Shown one piece after another: positions 20,531-32,965 of a stretch of 64,000 nucleotides of DNA; positions within the stretch are counted from its first letter, which is position 1, and each line of letters starts with the position of its first letter. Location: assembly GCA_026874595.1 (NCBI GenBank), contig CM049321.1, positions 27,145,479 through 27,209,478 on the forward strand, in the 5' to 3' direction. A model generated the notes under the pieces. That model ran no database searches and had not been told where the DNA came from. It worked only from the letters and a program-made list of their open reading frames with translations. Source of the stretch: Sipunculus nudus. Its lineage: Eukaryota > Annelida > Sipuncula > Golfingiida > Sipunculidae. A program made the translations under genes and the position numbers.

Positions 20531-22858
20531 TTATCCCCTTCCTAATGATTTCTCCCTTGAAGCTCTAATGTTTCAGTCAATCTGTTTAAGAGAACGCAAA
20601 GCAGCCCAGTGATTGGTAATGGTCAGTGGACTGTCAGACGCCACCCACATCTTTTTCACTACAATAAGTTTTGTTACAGTTTATAATACAACATGTAATT
20701 CGTAATGCTTATTTCATTACACCCCCTTATTTGGGCCGACAAACCCCACTTTTGTCGTACATAAAAATCGGCCTAATATGACCCGGCGTAACAAGCGGCA
20801 TTATTTAGAATATTGGCAACTGAACGGATGTTTGTTATATTTGCTTGAGACATTTGATTTTAACAGATGCTGAGTGAAACAGGGGTTAAAATTTTATCTT
20901 AATCTTGTGCCCCGTATAGCAAAATTCTGGACACGCAACTGTTACCGGTCAGATATGGGTGAAACAAGAAAATTACAAGCTGGAAATTTATGATTATATA
21001 ATCGAAACTTCTCGTCCCAGAAGATATGCCTTCAGACCATAAGGACCGCAACTGTCTTGTCTGTGCAAGTTTAAATAATACAATGCAATATTTAATAGAT
21101 AATTTAACAATACTCATGTAAATGAAAGAAGATCATTATACCTAGCTTACGGAAAATCCGCATGGGAATTGCTTGGACACAAAACTTATGGTTGACATTT
21201 CTAGGTTAAAAAAGTTGTACTGACTGCTTTTCTTTGTAAGGAAATGACCTCTCGGAATACAAGTTTGTCCTCCCGCTTTATACTTACTTATTGCAAACAT
21301 TTTCCTTTGTTGAATTTGTATCGAGAATGCTACAATTTCCTTTGAAATAACAACAAATTGATCGATAATAACCAAACAAAGAACGTGAACAATTCCTTTG
21401 TACAAACTGCTACACGTATCGGTTCCATGACTTTGATGACCGAGGTTGAGAAGTGTCATATTTCAGGCATAATGGATCTATAACAATGACGTCTGAACTG
21501 GTTTTATTTAATCGTGCAATGTAAAGTTTTATCCAGCAAGTGGTGTGCAAATACCTGTCTTCATGCCAAATATCAAACAAGACCCTAATGGCTAAATAAC
21601 ATGCCCCATCAGAGCAGGAACAAATCGGCACTCCACAGGTCACATGACTTCCAAGGGGCGCCAATATAGGGGGATGGTGGTATATATCCCCCATCGCTTC
21701 TTTTAGCGAGTGTGTGTGTGTGGAAGGGGTGGGGGGATCATTGTAATGATCCCTCAGCTATTCAGAAAACAAGTTTAAATATAGGAAATAAATAATATGA
21801 ATAATCAGTATCATAGACTTTGGTTTCATTTCTACCTTGCACCAACATTATTAGATGGGTTATAAATTATTTTGAATGATCTCAGCCATAATATATACAA
21901 GTCATATATATATATATATGAGTGTGCGTGTGTCTGTGTGATGGTGTGCTTTAACTCGGGGAAACGACATTCAAATCTGTCTTGCTTTATTACAGAAGGT
22001 GCCCCGGCCAAATTTGCCCCTAATGTATCCCCAAACCTTGAAGATCAATCGACGTCACTCTACCTTTGTACGTAATGTTTCATTCGCGTTTGGACTTATC
22101 TTAAAAGTGTGATATATCGCTTTTTAATCAATTCATTTTACTGGACCAGGCCTGAGACAGGGGCTGTTTATCGAGCGTCCTGGGAACTACAGGGTGTTCC
22201 CGGGTATCAGTCCGTGTATCCATGATCACCAAAGGCAGAAAATCATTATTCAAGAAAACAACTTGATTGATCGCATAAACAATTACCCATTAAATCATTA
22301 AATATATGTTTAAACAGATTTAAAAATTGATCAAGGATGCAAGGTCAGTCATTTCTTGGGAAAGGTTTGAGCAATGATTGACGATTTTTTAATTCTGAGA
22401 AAAATTCGATCAATCGTACAAGGTCAGCATTTTCTTCAGGAAGATTTGGTCAAGGATATTCCCAGCGACTCTGTCTGAGACCGGTTTCGATCAGATCACA
22501 GTTCGTTTTCATGTCCTGCAAACAGTCATGCTGACCAAATAATAAACATAATAATGCTAACATAATGTCACGAATACGTTGACACTTGTACAAATACAAT
22601 TTCATGCCCTGGCTACAAGACATGTGTTACGCCTGATATTTGGTATCTGAAGTCGATTTGCTCATGTCTTTGACCCTGATTCCTGGAGACATTGTCCCCG
22701 CATTCAGTCGCTGTCGCGTGCTCAATTTTGTTTGTGTAACAACTCAAACTAGAATGGCTTTTATTTTGCAGAAAAAAAAACATATATATGTTTCCCCTAT
22801 GGACCATCCCAAAACATAAGAAATAAAAAAAATTGCACTATCTCAAAACAATACTTCT
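20531..22858. other. No gene recognised
   Basis: Several short open frames occur (for example 21142-21459 and 21410-21694 on the minus strand), but none shows a recognisable domain or paired splice sites. Short AT and TG microsatellites lie near 21700-21720 and 21903-21940. Confidence 0.4.
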
Positions 22859-22859
22859 A

Positions 22860-23485
22860 GATTTCAGCAGATTTGACCTTGAAGGTCATGGCCAAGGCCA
22901 CAACTGTTCGAATTGCGATGAGATTTTGGCAGAAAGAACCGGTGTGTCAAATTTGAGGACATAATGTAAAATACTTCAAAAGTTATCGGGTTCACAAAAA
23001 CTTTATATTTCGACAGTTTTGACCTTGAAGATGAAGGTCAAGGTCACTTGGTTTCGAACTTCTCTGAGACTTTGGTACGAACAATGAATTTTTAAAATTT
23101 TGGAGGAAAATATGCAGCCATTCAAAATTGATCTCGTTCATAGGACAATACCTATAATTTGGCCGATTTGACCTTAAAGATCCTGGTCGAGTTCACCGGG
23201 TTTCAAACTCGCCTGAGAACTTGGTAGTAACAATTTGTATACCAAATTTGAGGAAAAAATGTGATAATCAAAAAATTAAAAAAAAGTTATGGGGTTTTAA
23301 AAAAATTGATCTGTCCTCAGTTTTGACCTTGCAGATGAAGGTCAAGGTCAACGAGATTCGATCTCTTCAAAAATTTTTGGATGTAAGTTGAGTGTTTAAA
23401 ATTTGGAGGAAAATATGCAGCGCTTCAAACGTTATCGCGTTCACAAGTTATCCTACAGAGGACGACGACGACGACGAGAGACGAT
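22860..23485 (+). repeat. ~155-bp tandem repeat with nuclear-receptor half sites
   Basis: Four diverged units each start with (t)ttgaccttgaagatgaagg and proceed through caaggtcac, ttcgaac, gagaatttggtacgaacaat, aaatttgaggaaaa, atgcagc and gttatcg. The array ends in a gac trinucleotide run (23461-23480). The consensus TCAAGGTCA occurs at 23038-23046 and 23342-23350. The repeat type is common in molluscs as far as I recall; that is general knowledge, not shown here. Confidence 0.75.
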
Positions 23486-25880
23486 GGCACTAAAAACAAC
23501 GTTTCCATAATTAGGCCACACACAAACATTAGTTCCGGTTTTTAAGATTATTGTGCTTTAGCCTGGATCCCTTAGAAAGAATTCCTAAATGTATGGAAAT
23601 TGGAATAAATTATATTGATTTCCAAAAACTCGAGTATTTTTATTTTGCTTAGCAAGCTTGCAAAATTCTACATATTCCGCTCGCTCGCATCCTATGTATT
23701 GTCCGCAGTATAAAAATATTTTGTGTTGATGTACTATTGCTGGATTACCCTACCCGTTTATTATTTTGCACTTTTAGAACAGTTTAACCCCATATCCCAA
23801 ATACCACAGAATAAATGAAGATTTGCAGAAATATTTTGATATCAATAGATAACCCAACCACACGCCCATGAAAGGTGTATATTTTGCTCCTCATGCCTGG
23901 AGAGAGTTTGTAGATTAATAAGCAATAGATAAGGACAAAAGTTTGTTCCACATCCTACTTACCACGTTTTTTATTTATATAATCAAATCGTGTTTGCTGA
24001 TGCTCTAAGAAAACTGAAAATTTTTTAATGTCTGACTCTATGAGTCTCAGAAAATGTAAAGATATATAGGGCCTTAGAGTAACAAACTGCATTCTGACTT
24101 GTTACACAGTCGTAGTTGTCGACAGGTGGCGCTGTGGTAGCCCCTCCAAAACTAAAATTGAAATATCTTTAGATTTTTTTTTTTTTAGATAAGGAAAATG
24201 ACCCTCTTTAGGACACACTTTGCTTCATTGTTTACAATTCAAGACCAAAACGGTGCATATCCAAGGCATGACCAATGAGTAGTTCCGTGACAAAGTCCAG
24301 CGCCATCACCTTCAATTATAATATTAATTCACCAATTTGATGGATAGGTCACAGGTCAGCTCATCCCGCCAGATCACAGGTTTGCTCATTCAGTCGACAC
24401 TTGCTCACCTTGACACGTCCGGATACTACATTTAAATTTTCATTAATGCTAGGGAATGACAATGTTTCGATTGCTCTTCGACAGGTCTCGATAATACAAC
24501 TGTGGAGAAAGCTATAAGCAAAAATATTATGATGTTTGGGATTACTAAACAAGGATCACTGTAACTGAAAATTAGCACTGGCCTGGAGTATCACTCATGT
24601 TGAAATTCACTGGTTCTAGTGGTATCCGATTTTTTCATTCATTCTAACAAAGTAACAGGGAGCTTCAAGGTTATTTTAGAATACAATAAATAATCAAAAT
24701 ATTTATAGACGCTTCGAGCCCTAATAAGATAAATGTAACCTAAACATGTACTGGTTTTTCTCTTGCCTTTTAACACTAAAATGAATTTAAGATCAATGAT
24801 GTAAATATTAATTAAAGGAAGAAAATAGACAAAAATTACGCCAATACACGCCAGGTATATTATTACATTTGTTCTGTTTTAAGTGGAAATGTGCAGGTGT
24901 ATTTCAGAATTTGGCATTTCTATAATTCAGAGTTTTGTTCTAGTCACAAACTGCAAACCACTTTTATGCACACGAATTGCTCTTTTATATCGACCATTAA
25001 ATGAATATGGATATGGGTTTGAGGAGGAGTTTACAAACATCATGTTCTATTTCTGAGATAATTATGTATATTATTTTCAATATGTTCATTCATAATTCAG
25101 TGATAATATTTATATAGCCCCCAGCTGCATCATAGTTGATTCTTTTAGACCCCATTTTATGTGGACTGGGGAACGTTTATCACACCTTTGTGCAGTTAAA
25201 AAAAATTCCTTAAAATCAACCCTGGCACACTCTGACTTTCGTGCACTTCCTCTCCCAATGCGATTGATGACGCAGCTTCCAATTGCGCCGTCGAAATCTG
25301 TATCTGATCGCCTTTTGTTTTCTCCTTTTTCTTGCATTTAGACTGGCACATGGTAATATTCTCAAGGCTTAATATCTCGACATTTGCAATATGTTTAATT
25401 CAGCGGAAAACTGCGTGCTATTTAAGAATCAGAGCTCTCTTTGCTTAACTAAAAAAAATAAAACTAATTTCTACTTTTTTTGGTAATTGGAAGTAAAGGT
25501 TTAGGTGGAGAAAGGGTGTTCTCTAAATCTTGTTCAGTATACAGCCTATGTTATAATCGATCACTGACATTCGATTTTGTGAATTTCCATGCTTTTCCTG
25601 GATTGTTTATATCTTGCCAAGAGAATGGACTGAATAAAGTTAACTCGCCCAGCGGACGAGTTCAAGCACAAGGATGAGAATGGAAGAACCGTTTGGGCGA
25701 GTGGGCGAACGGTAATGTCAAACTCTGGAAAAAAAATAGTAGATTCCCCCTCGTGTGTTAACATAACCCTAAACAGTAAATTAGTTGTCAGGTCAACCAG
25801 CCTTCTACTGCAAAAAAATCCATAAAATCTCCCGGGAGAGATATGATAAGCAATAAAAAAGTGAAGTTTTAAAGCACCAC
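23486..25880. other. No gene recognised upstream of the LamG gene
   Basis: AT-rich DNA without a supported exon. A local patch at 25110-25340 has balanced composition and overlapping open frames on both strands with no recognisable domain. The promoter of the LamG gene may lie in the right part of this stretch. Confidence 0.35.
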
Positions 25881-25881
25881 C

Positions 25882-26103
25882 ATGCCTGTTGGTGCACGAA
25901 AAAGAAACATTATGTCAGTGGTATCGATGTACTTGGTATCGCCTGTCGCTGAGTGGAGTTTTCGACCAATGAAGCCCACACCCGGCCAACGGGAGCTCAG
26001 TAACCAAAACGTAGATTACCGCGAGGCTCTGCAGCTGGCTGAATTCCTGTCTCAGACGAGTTTATATCCATGCTGCCATAGCCAGCATACCCTTATCCTG
26101 TGA
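25882..26103 (+). other. 73-codon upstream open frame abutting the LamG start
   Basis: The frame opens at an ATG at 25882 and its stop TGA overlaps the LamG start codon as TGATG (26101-26105). If transcribed with the gene it would be an upstream ORF arranged for termination-reinitiation. A possible acceptor (cctgtctcag at 26057) would remove most of it. No domain is recognised. Confidence 0.25.
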
Positions 26104-26178
26104 TGCCTTTGGTCCTCCGGGATGTAAGCATTATGATGTGGCTGTCATTGTGGATCACTTTAGCTGGTCTCCATGTAG
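26103..26178 (+). CDS. Secreted LamG-domain protein, exon 1 (signal peptide)
   Basis: Twenty-five codons plus one base end at a strong gtaagt donor. They begin MPLVLRDVSIMMWLSLWITL and continue AGLHV, a basic start followed by a hydrophobic core, as in a secretory signal peptide. Splicing in phase 1 to 30114 gives ...LHV-A-ASFDFSG, so the likely cleavage site is in or near A-A-S. The exact match of phase and the natural continuation into the domain N-terminus are the main evidence that this exon belongs to the downstream LamG exons 4 kb away. Product: an extracellular or matrix protein, function unknown. Confidence 0.72.
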
Positions 26179-26420
26179 GTAAGTGCAGATCTTCTTAACA
26201 AGGGCTATTTTTCAAGGGAAACAGCGGGACACAACCCCTCAAATTTTTAAAAGAAGGGGACAAGTACCATTTGTCCTCACTACATTTTAAGAGAGTAAAA
26301 CGCGTTATCTTTTAACATATTTAGCATATTTTGGCCTATTTTGACATGTTCAAGATCAAGCATTTAGCATATTTTAGCATTTGCCATCAGCACCCTTTCA
26401 ATTATGCATCCCATATTGAG

Positions 26421-26440
26421 AAAAATCAAATATATATATA

Positions 26441-26493
<53 letters not shown>

Positions 26494-26495
26494 AA
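26421..26495 (+). repeat. (TA)n microsatellite
   Basis: Long TA run in intron 1 of the LamG gene. Confidence 0.92.
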
Positions 26496-27214
26496 TATAT
26501 GTTTTGGGTAAAAATCTTTCTAGATGTTTAAATTATGAAATAAATAAAGTGTTGAAATTGAGCAAAAATTTCATTTTACGATCAAATGTGAACTCGTTAT
26601 TATCTTATGGATATGGAAAAATAATAATAATATTCGAGAGGAAATTTGTTCTTTATTTCCTCATGTTGATATTATGGATAAATGGCAAGAGAATTAAGCG
26701 ACTTATTGCGCAGAGCCGCTCAATTCAATTTCTTCGCAAATGTTTCATCTTGTGAAATTCTGGGTGTAGGCTGAAGTTCTGGCGCTCAGTAACACCCTTC
26801 ATAACCTATGACGGCAGACACTGCAGTTTGTTTTGATGAGGGACTTGATAATGAAAGGTTGTTCATTGATATGCGTTTACCTAGTGTGCAAGACCTTGGA
26901 CAGCAAAATATGTTAAGAGAGAAATAAAGCAAACTTTAAAAAAGGAATCAGAACTCTAACGATTTAGGTAGGCAGAAGAAATAATATTCCAACCATGTTT
27001 CTGCATTCTAATGAATGCAAGCCTCCTCCTTCACTTATTTAGCCCATAATCCCAGGTTCATTCGTGGTGATTCTACATTTGTGAATAATCCTTGATAATG
27101 TTCCTAAATCTGGATCATCCAGATCCTTATAAAAATATCTTATCGAGTCTTCATTGGCCCATTTCTGTAATGCGCTGAATATTTCGTGAGATTCCGTTCA
27201 TGTGTTTGAGTAAA

Positions 27215-27450
27215 GGTATGTTTCCATGTGCGCATATATGCGTATATGCGAATATGCTTAAAAAATAGGTGTGTTTCCATGTGCGCGTTTATATTTTAAG
27301 AGTGGAGCGAGCAGGCCTCCTGTGACGATTTTCACGCATATACGCACATACGCATATACGCTAACGGACACATGGAAATATCTCCAGTTACAAAATCATA
27401 TGAGTGATTTTTTTCACGCATATTCGCATATACGCGCACACGGAAACACC
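27215..27450. mobile_element. ~236-bp MITE with nested inverted repeats (tttccatgtgcgc ends)
   Basis: The left end ggtatgtttccatgtgcgca and the inner copy ggtgtgtttccatgtgcgcg (27269) face inverted partners acggacacatggaaatatc (near 27363) and gcgcgcacacggaaacacc (ends 27450). Alternating cgcatatacgc words fill the arms. Nested inverted pairs indicate a foldback MITE in LamG intron 1. The ttccatg end wording recalls the element end at 63108. Confidence 0.75.
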
Positions 27451-28079
27451 GGCCCCTTCATGTTGTAAACAATAAATCCTCCTGACGAAGGCAAAAATAA
27501 AAGGATGGGACTGAACATAAGGTCCATGTAATGTGGAAGGGAGTTACGAAAAAGATTTTCCTCCAAACAAGTATGGATTTATCCAGATTTTGAGACATAG
27601 AGCATAGTTATTTGAAACTTATTTCAAGTAAATAGAATAAGGCATGAAATACTCACGAAAATAGCTTTCAGAAATGATAAATTGGTGACAGCTTTAAATA
27701 AGTACTTTGGACCGTAAGGCCTCTTATCAATAAATCCCTTTTTTTTTTTGTTTTACAAACAAAAACAGGTTTAAATGTCCAGGGTACAACCCATTTTCAC
27801 ACATGAATAACAAATTAAAAAAAAAAAAACTCGTGTCAAACATGACTTTGTAATTGTCTTTTGAACCGACCGGGCCAAACATTTACAAAATGACTATTTT
27901 ACCTGTACATAATTTTCTAACTGTATTGAGCCACTCACACTTGTGTCACTTTGATTTAAACGTAGTTACACCAACATGATACTTATGGCATTACCGCCCG
28001 ACTAATCAAAAGCCTTAATGTTCAAATCTCCTCCAGTAAAAAGGATCCATTATGATCAGCTTTCGCGAGGACAGGTACA

Positions 28080-29300
28080 AAATAAGTGACCTATGGGTCA
28101 TGACGCTCATCTGACTAGGAAAACATTCACAACAGGATTTTTATCATCTGAATGCCAAGTTCTTCAAATTAAAAGAAGAAAAAGTTTTATGAATACATGT
28201 CCAGTCATTCCAAGAAATCTAGCTTTTTTTGTATGCAGTCAGTTGAGTTAAAAATGACCATGCACATTTTGAAGGATATCCCTGGCTGTAAAGACAGACG
28301 TTTCAAAGTCCAACAGAATTCTATTGTACCCTGGCTGATTGTCTGGGTGCTTAAAATGATTTTGGCCAATAATATAGGTCACCATGACCTAATTTTAGGT
28401 TTCCATGGAGATTGCCTAAGATGTAATGGCCGGTAGCACGCAAGATATAGGTTGCCATAACTTAATTTCAGGTCTAGCGGATGCAATTTGTGCCCCGTCT
28501 GACTGACTGGGTGCTCAAAATCATGTTTCCGGTATGTAGTTTACAAAATATAGGTCACCACGACCTAATTTCAGGTTTCCAAGGAGATATACCTAGGACC
28601 TCCCTAGATGAACACTTAGAAGTTTCTAGGTCTAACGGTTACGATTTGTGCCCTGTTAATGGACGCACTGCTTCAATACAGGTGGGGCCGCCATCCTTCA
28701 AGAAATGATGAAACCTTCAATAACATAATGCATGGAATGAATCTTGGCAATCAATGCATTATTTATTCAGATACTGTAGTTTTTGTTACAAAATATTTTA
28801 ATTATTCTTGGAGTACTTTCGAGCCCATAGCTTGGAGAATATAGGTTACACTGACCTAATTTGATGTTTCCAAGGAGATATTTTATGGGCTTACATGGAT
28901 GTAACGTTAGAAGATTCTAGTCCTCTGCAGATACAATTTGTGCCCCGGCTGACTGACTGGATGCTCGAAACCATTTTAAGGCTGTGTTTTGCTACATATA
29001 GGACACCATGACCTCATTTCAGGTTTCGATGGTGATTGGCCTAGAACCTCCCTTTATGTACACTTACAAATTTCTAGATCGAGCGGTTACGATTTGTGCC
29101 ATGTTAATGGTCGCACTGCTTTATCAAAAGGTCTGAAAATACAGAAAATAATGCGAAAAAAATTAGAAAAAAATACAGGTGGCGCCACCAGTCTTCAGAA
29201 AATGATGAAATACTCCATGGTAAATATGCATGGAAAGAATCATGGCAAAAAATGCTTTAGTTCAAATCAAAAGATGACATATTGTCCATAAAAAAAAATC
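28080..29300 (+). repeat. Diverged tandem repeat carrying ERE-like palindromes
   Basis: The landmark ataggtcaccatgacctaat occurs at 28374, then as variants near 28549, 28841 and 28998. Each is followed by ttcaggtttccaaggagat, acctccctagatg, acgatttgtgcc and other shared words. Later parts share acaggtgg...gccacca and gaaatgatgaaa. Spacing is irregular (about 157-292 bp), so units have been partly deleted. The lead segment gacctatgggtcatgacgctca near 28090 recurs as ggcctttgggccatgacgctca at 51551. Confidence 0.7.
28376..28390. promoter_or_regulatory. Perfect estrogen-response-element palindrome
   Basis: AGGTCACCATGACCT fits AGGTCAnnnTGACCT exactly. Copies near 28551, 28843 and 29000 in the same repeat each deviate by one base in the core. 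The site is embedded in repeat DNA; binding is not demonstrated. Confidence 0.35.
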
Positions 29301-30113
29301 TGTCAGAACTGTCAGAAATATAAGAACGACGGGACACAAAGTGAAGAGTAGGTTCCAAGGTACTTCCTCCTCCATTAAATCTGAAACTTGACTAGCGAAT
29401 AAAGGTCAATGGCCCTCCCGTGATCCTAATTTTTCAGCGTGATGTACAAGTCAGACTGATTTTACTCGATGAATATTTAAGGCATCAATCTATACAGCAA
29501 ATTTCACGGTATAATATAGAAGGTACATAAAAATAATCGAATTATTAATCGATCATCTTTTGTTTAATTACGTTTTATCATCGAACATGAATTCGATGAT
29601 TTTAATCCCAGTTCCTTCCACTAGTACAACCTTTTTTTATTATTATTAAAAAATATATTTTACTGAAGTAAAATACAATGTTAATTTACCCACAATATGA
29701 ATGTCAGACAATTATGTTACACCGGCTGTGCATGCATACAGTGACGTTTAAAACAGACGGCCGTGACAAAGGAGTCTGTTGTGATAATTATAGTCACCGG
29801 CATAGGTACAGTGATGGTGATCTTGTTGCCAACGCCAGGAGGGTATGCGTTCATCCCCGTCCGTGTGTGTTTGTGTGTGTTTGTATGTTAGTTTCAGGGC
29901 ATTTCGGGAGTAGGTCAAACAAAGAATCGATTAGATGTTATGTGGATTCGGCACATAATTCCGTGGTGTCATCAGGGAATTTTTATAAATGTACTGTAGA
30001 ATGTGCACGAATGAACCTTGGAAAATGGGCCGAATGAGTGAATGCCCACATGGCGGAGGCTTGCATTCCTTAGAATGCAGATTTCTAGCTCTGGGTGATC
30101 ATCTGTGTTGTAG

Positions 30114-30290
30114 CGGCCTCGTTCGATTTCTCTGGCTTGGTCAGGGTGTTGGATGAAGAGTACTACTTCGGCGGGAGTGACGACCTTATTACCGGCCTGG
30201 ACCTGCCGTTCTACGCTGTCAGTTACTCGCTATCCATTCGCTTCAGAACGGACCGCGATGGAACGCTTTTGGCCAGGGCGCCACCTACAG
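30114..30290 (+). CDS. Secreted LamG-domain protein, exon 2
   Basis: After a gtgttgtag acceptor the exon opens with ASFDFSGLVRVLDEEYYFGG and runs 59 codons to ...ACCTACAG with a gtatgg donor, phase 1 in and 1 out. It encodes the first beta strands of a laminin-G/concanavalin-A-like sandwich: an F-D-F-x-G opening, then SYSLSIRFRTDRDGTLLARA, the classic strand 'S-x-S-x-x-F-R-T-x-x-x-x-G-x-L-L'. An alternative frame-compatible acceptor at 30088 would extend it by LWVIICVV, but then it would not join exon 1 in frame. Confidence 0.8.
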
Positions 30291-32671
30291 GTATGGATCA
30301 ACAAACATTTCAAAATTCAAATCTTAAACTCAGCAATATATTAGCTGCTTTTTTATTTGTAATATATTTGTATGTGTACATGTTTGTTTCCTTTTGTTAT
30401 TTTTTTAATTAGCGGGAAATACGATACGTGATACATGATAGGACGATAACATTAACAACCCAGTATGTTTAGTTTTATTCGGATCCGGATCCTCTGGATC
30501 GATCGTGTCGCATCGATCAGATAGTGCATAAAAGAGTTCATCTGGATAAAAACCAGTGATCATTATAACAATGCTTCAGCATTAAATTTGTTACAGGCAA
30601 TTAATGTTTTTCAACATAGCCTATTGACTTGACAGTAGTTTTAAACGTCTGCACTTGAATGTGATGGGCACTGAAGATATTCTGAAATAAAACTATTTTC
30701 AATTTTTCTGGTTAATTTCCAGATTATTTCTGAGAATATTGTAAGCTACTGTTAACTTACAAGTCGGGAACTGCCTTAATTAATTCCTCTGAGAATGTTA
30801 AATAATCCAAGGCATCTACGGTCAAGCGAACCATACAGACACGGACCAGTTGGGTGGTCACCAAGCAATGGGTGGTCCATCAGACTGGTTGTACCATTGT
30901 TGGTGATGACTACAGATATAGACGTAACAAGAGATCATCTGTTAACCTATTATATTAGAAGACAAAAATCTGAAGGTTCCAAGGTGGTCTACGTTATTTA
31001 GCCTTCGTTTAGGTATCTGAGTGAATGATTATAATTCAGTTACACAAAAAATGCATGTTTATAACATTTCCATCTTTGGTTAATGTATTTAAATGAATAT
31101 TAATGTTTAGTTTATGCTGAACCGGTCTATTTACCCAGTTTCACACACACAAAAATTACATTTTTATAATGCATTGAACAATATGCCATCCTGTTTTGTA
31201 TTTTCTATTTTATGTTATGTAGAATGACCCTGTGACGATAACAGATTGTTTTGATTTGTCCAGTCTTTTGAAAAATGCATCCTATATATTAAGACAAAAT
31301 ATAGCCAACAGTGTGCAAAATAGCTACTTTTTTTCAACGCTCTCCAAAGAAGAATTGAAACGGAAACATTAATTTTTCAGCGGCATACGAACACTCCAAC
31401 GATTACATCAAATCGAAGCGAGAGTTTAACGTCAGAACCCAGATTCTTACAGGACTGTTTAAACATCGGCGTAAAAAATCACTAAACATGGTATCGCATT
31501 TCACCGGAACTTCTCTGCACTCAATATGGGATAGAAAACGACAGGCCTTCATCACAAATAAACTCCAAAGACCGATTTGTTCGGCCTATCCAAAAAAAAA
31601 AAAGAGAGAGAATAAATAAAATGTTCTTTGGGATTGCCGGCTTATTTTTCGCCTAGCATTTGTTAAAGGGGCTCAATCACCTATCTGACCTTTATCGACT
31701 AAAGGTAGTCCCTTGGAGCTTATATAAAAATAGGCCAGAAAACGTGGATATCACCGTACACAGGCTACTTGTTTTGTTCATATCAATGTGTTTATAATAA
31801 GTTGGAGCCTGCCAAAATAATAAAAACAAATCCAACAAGGGCATCTGGCAGCAAGTTATATAAGCCAGAGACCTTTCTACCTCACCACATATGCTATCTA
31901 CCACCATAGGTTACATGTTTTTTTTCCAGTTTGTCAACAATGCTGAGTTTACAAACATGTTGTTGATAAACAAGTCCATATACATCCTTTATGAAGGCCT
32001 TATATAAGAACTTTTTACAGCCAAAAATACCCATGGATCATTAATAAATACGGGGAGAAGCCAGAAATCACATAATTTCTATTTCAAGAGGTAGGAGAAT
32101 GGGCACCTTTAAGTGAAGTCCTCGGTGAAGTTGCTATAGTTAGTTTACTTGTGTTGATCCCTATAAACAATCCATACAGGTATAATGAAATATGGACCAA
32201 ACTGTGGGTTGTTCATATGCACTGTTTCAAGCGTGATATCACAATTTCTATACTTCCTGCAAACTCTACTAAAGGTGTCGTGTTTGGTGATAATTAGTGG
32301 TAATGTCCGTAGAAAAAAATATTGTTATGCCTTGTCTTACAATCTATTGTCTGAACAATTGTGATGCCGCCCGCTCTCAGCTATGTATTATATTATATAA
32401 CCAGATTGTAATGTATTACAGTCTGTCCCATACAACTAAATGTTGTCTCCATAAAATTGCAATTTTCATGTAAAAGAACTATTCGAAAAAGGGATGTTCA
32501 TTTACATAGGTGTAGCCGTAACCATGATGCTTGCTATGGCTATTGGACGAGTGCGTCCATATCTTAGCATGTATGCTTAATCAAGGCTGTTTATACACTA
32601 AAACATTATAATGATTAAATTACTTAAAAATAAATTAAAATAAAATCTCGACTAAAACATTAGAAACCATT

Positions 32672-32965
32672 TTAATAGACTTCCTTTAACAGATGGCTCT
32701 TTAAACGACTCATCAAACGAGCCAATGTGTTCGAACAACGAATATTTGACGGAAGCTTGTTCCAAATTTCCGGCGGAAAATCGGCAAAAGCCCTGCAACC
32801 AAAGGTGGATTGTTTTACTGCTGGCTTATCAAGTAAGGAATAATTGGAAGATCTGAGAGCAAGAGATAGTTGATATGATAATTTGGCGCTAGACCATGCA
32901 ATGCACGATATGTGATAAGACAGATTTTGTAGTCGATACGATACGGATTGGTAAACAGTGTATTT
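32672..32965 (-). pseudogene. LINE reverse-transcriptase C-terminal fragment
   Basis: The minus-strand frame ends with STFGCRAFADFPPEIWNKLP and LKSHLL before a stop at 32672, the typical F-G-x-R-x-F...W-N-x-L-P...K-x-x-L end of CR1/L2/jockey-type ORF2 proteins. In a neighbouring frame just upstream the sequence reads RIDYKICLITYRALHGLAP, the conserved segment that should precede it, and before that LPIR in a third frame. So at least two frameshifts have broken the copy. It is 5'-truncated, as is usual for LINE insertions, and sits antisense in LamG intron 2. Confidence 0.85.

Noticed and set aside
30095-30113. Extension of LamG exon 2 with a hydrophobic VIICVV start as an in-exon signal peptide
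   Set aside because: It needs a non-ATG start or another unknown exon, whereas the acceptor at 30113 joins the signal-peptide exon at 26178 in frame.
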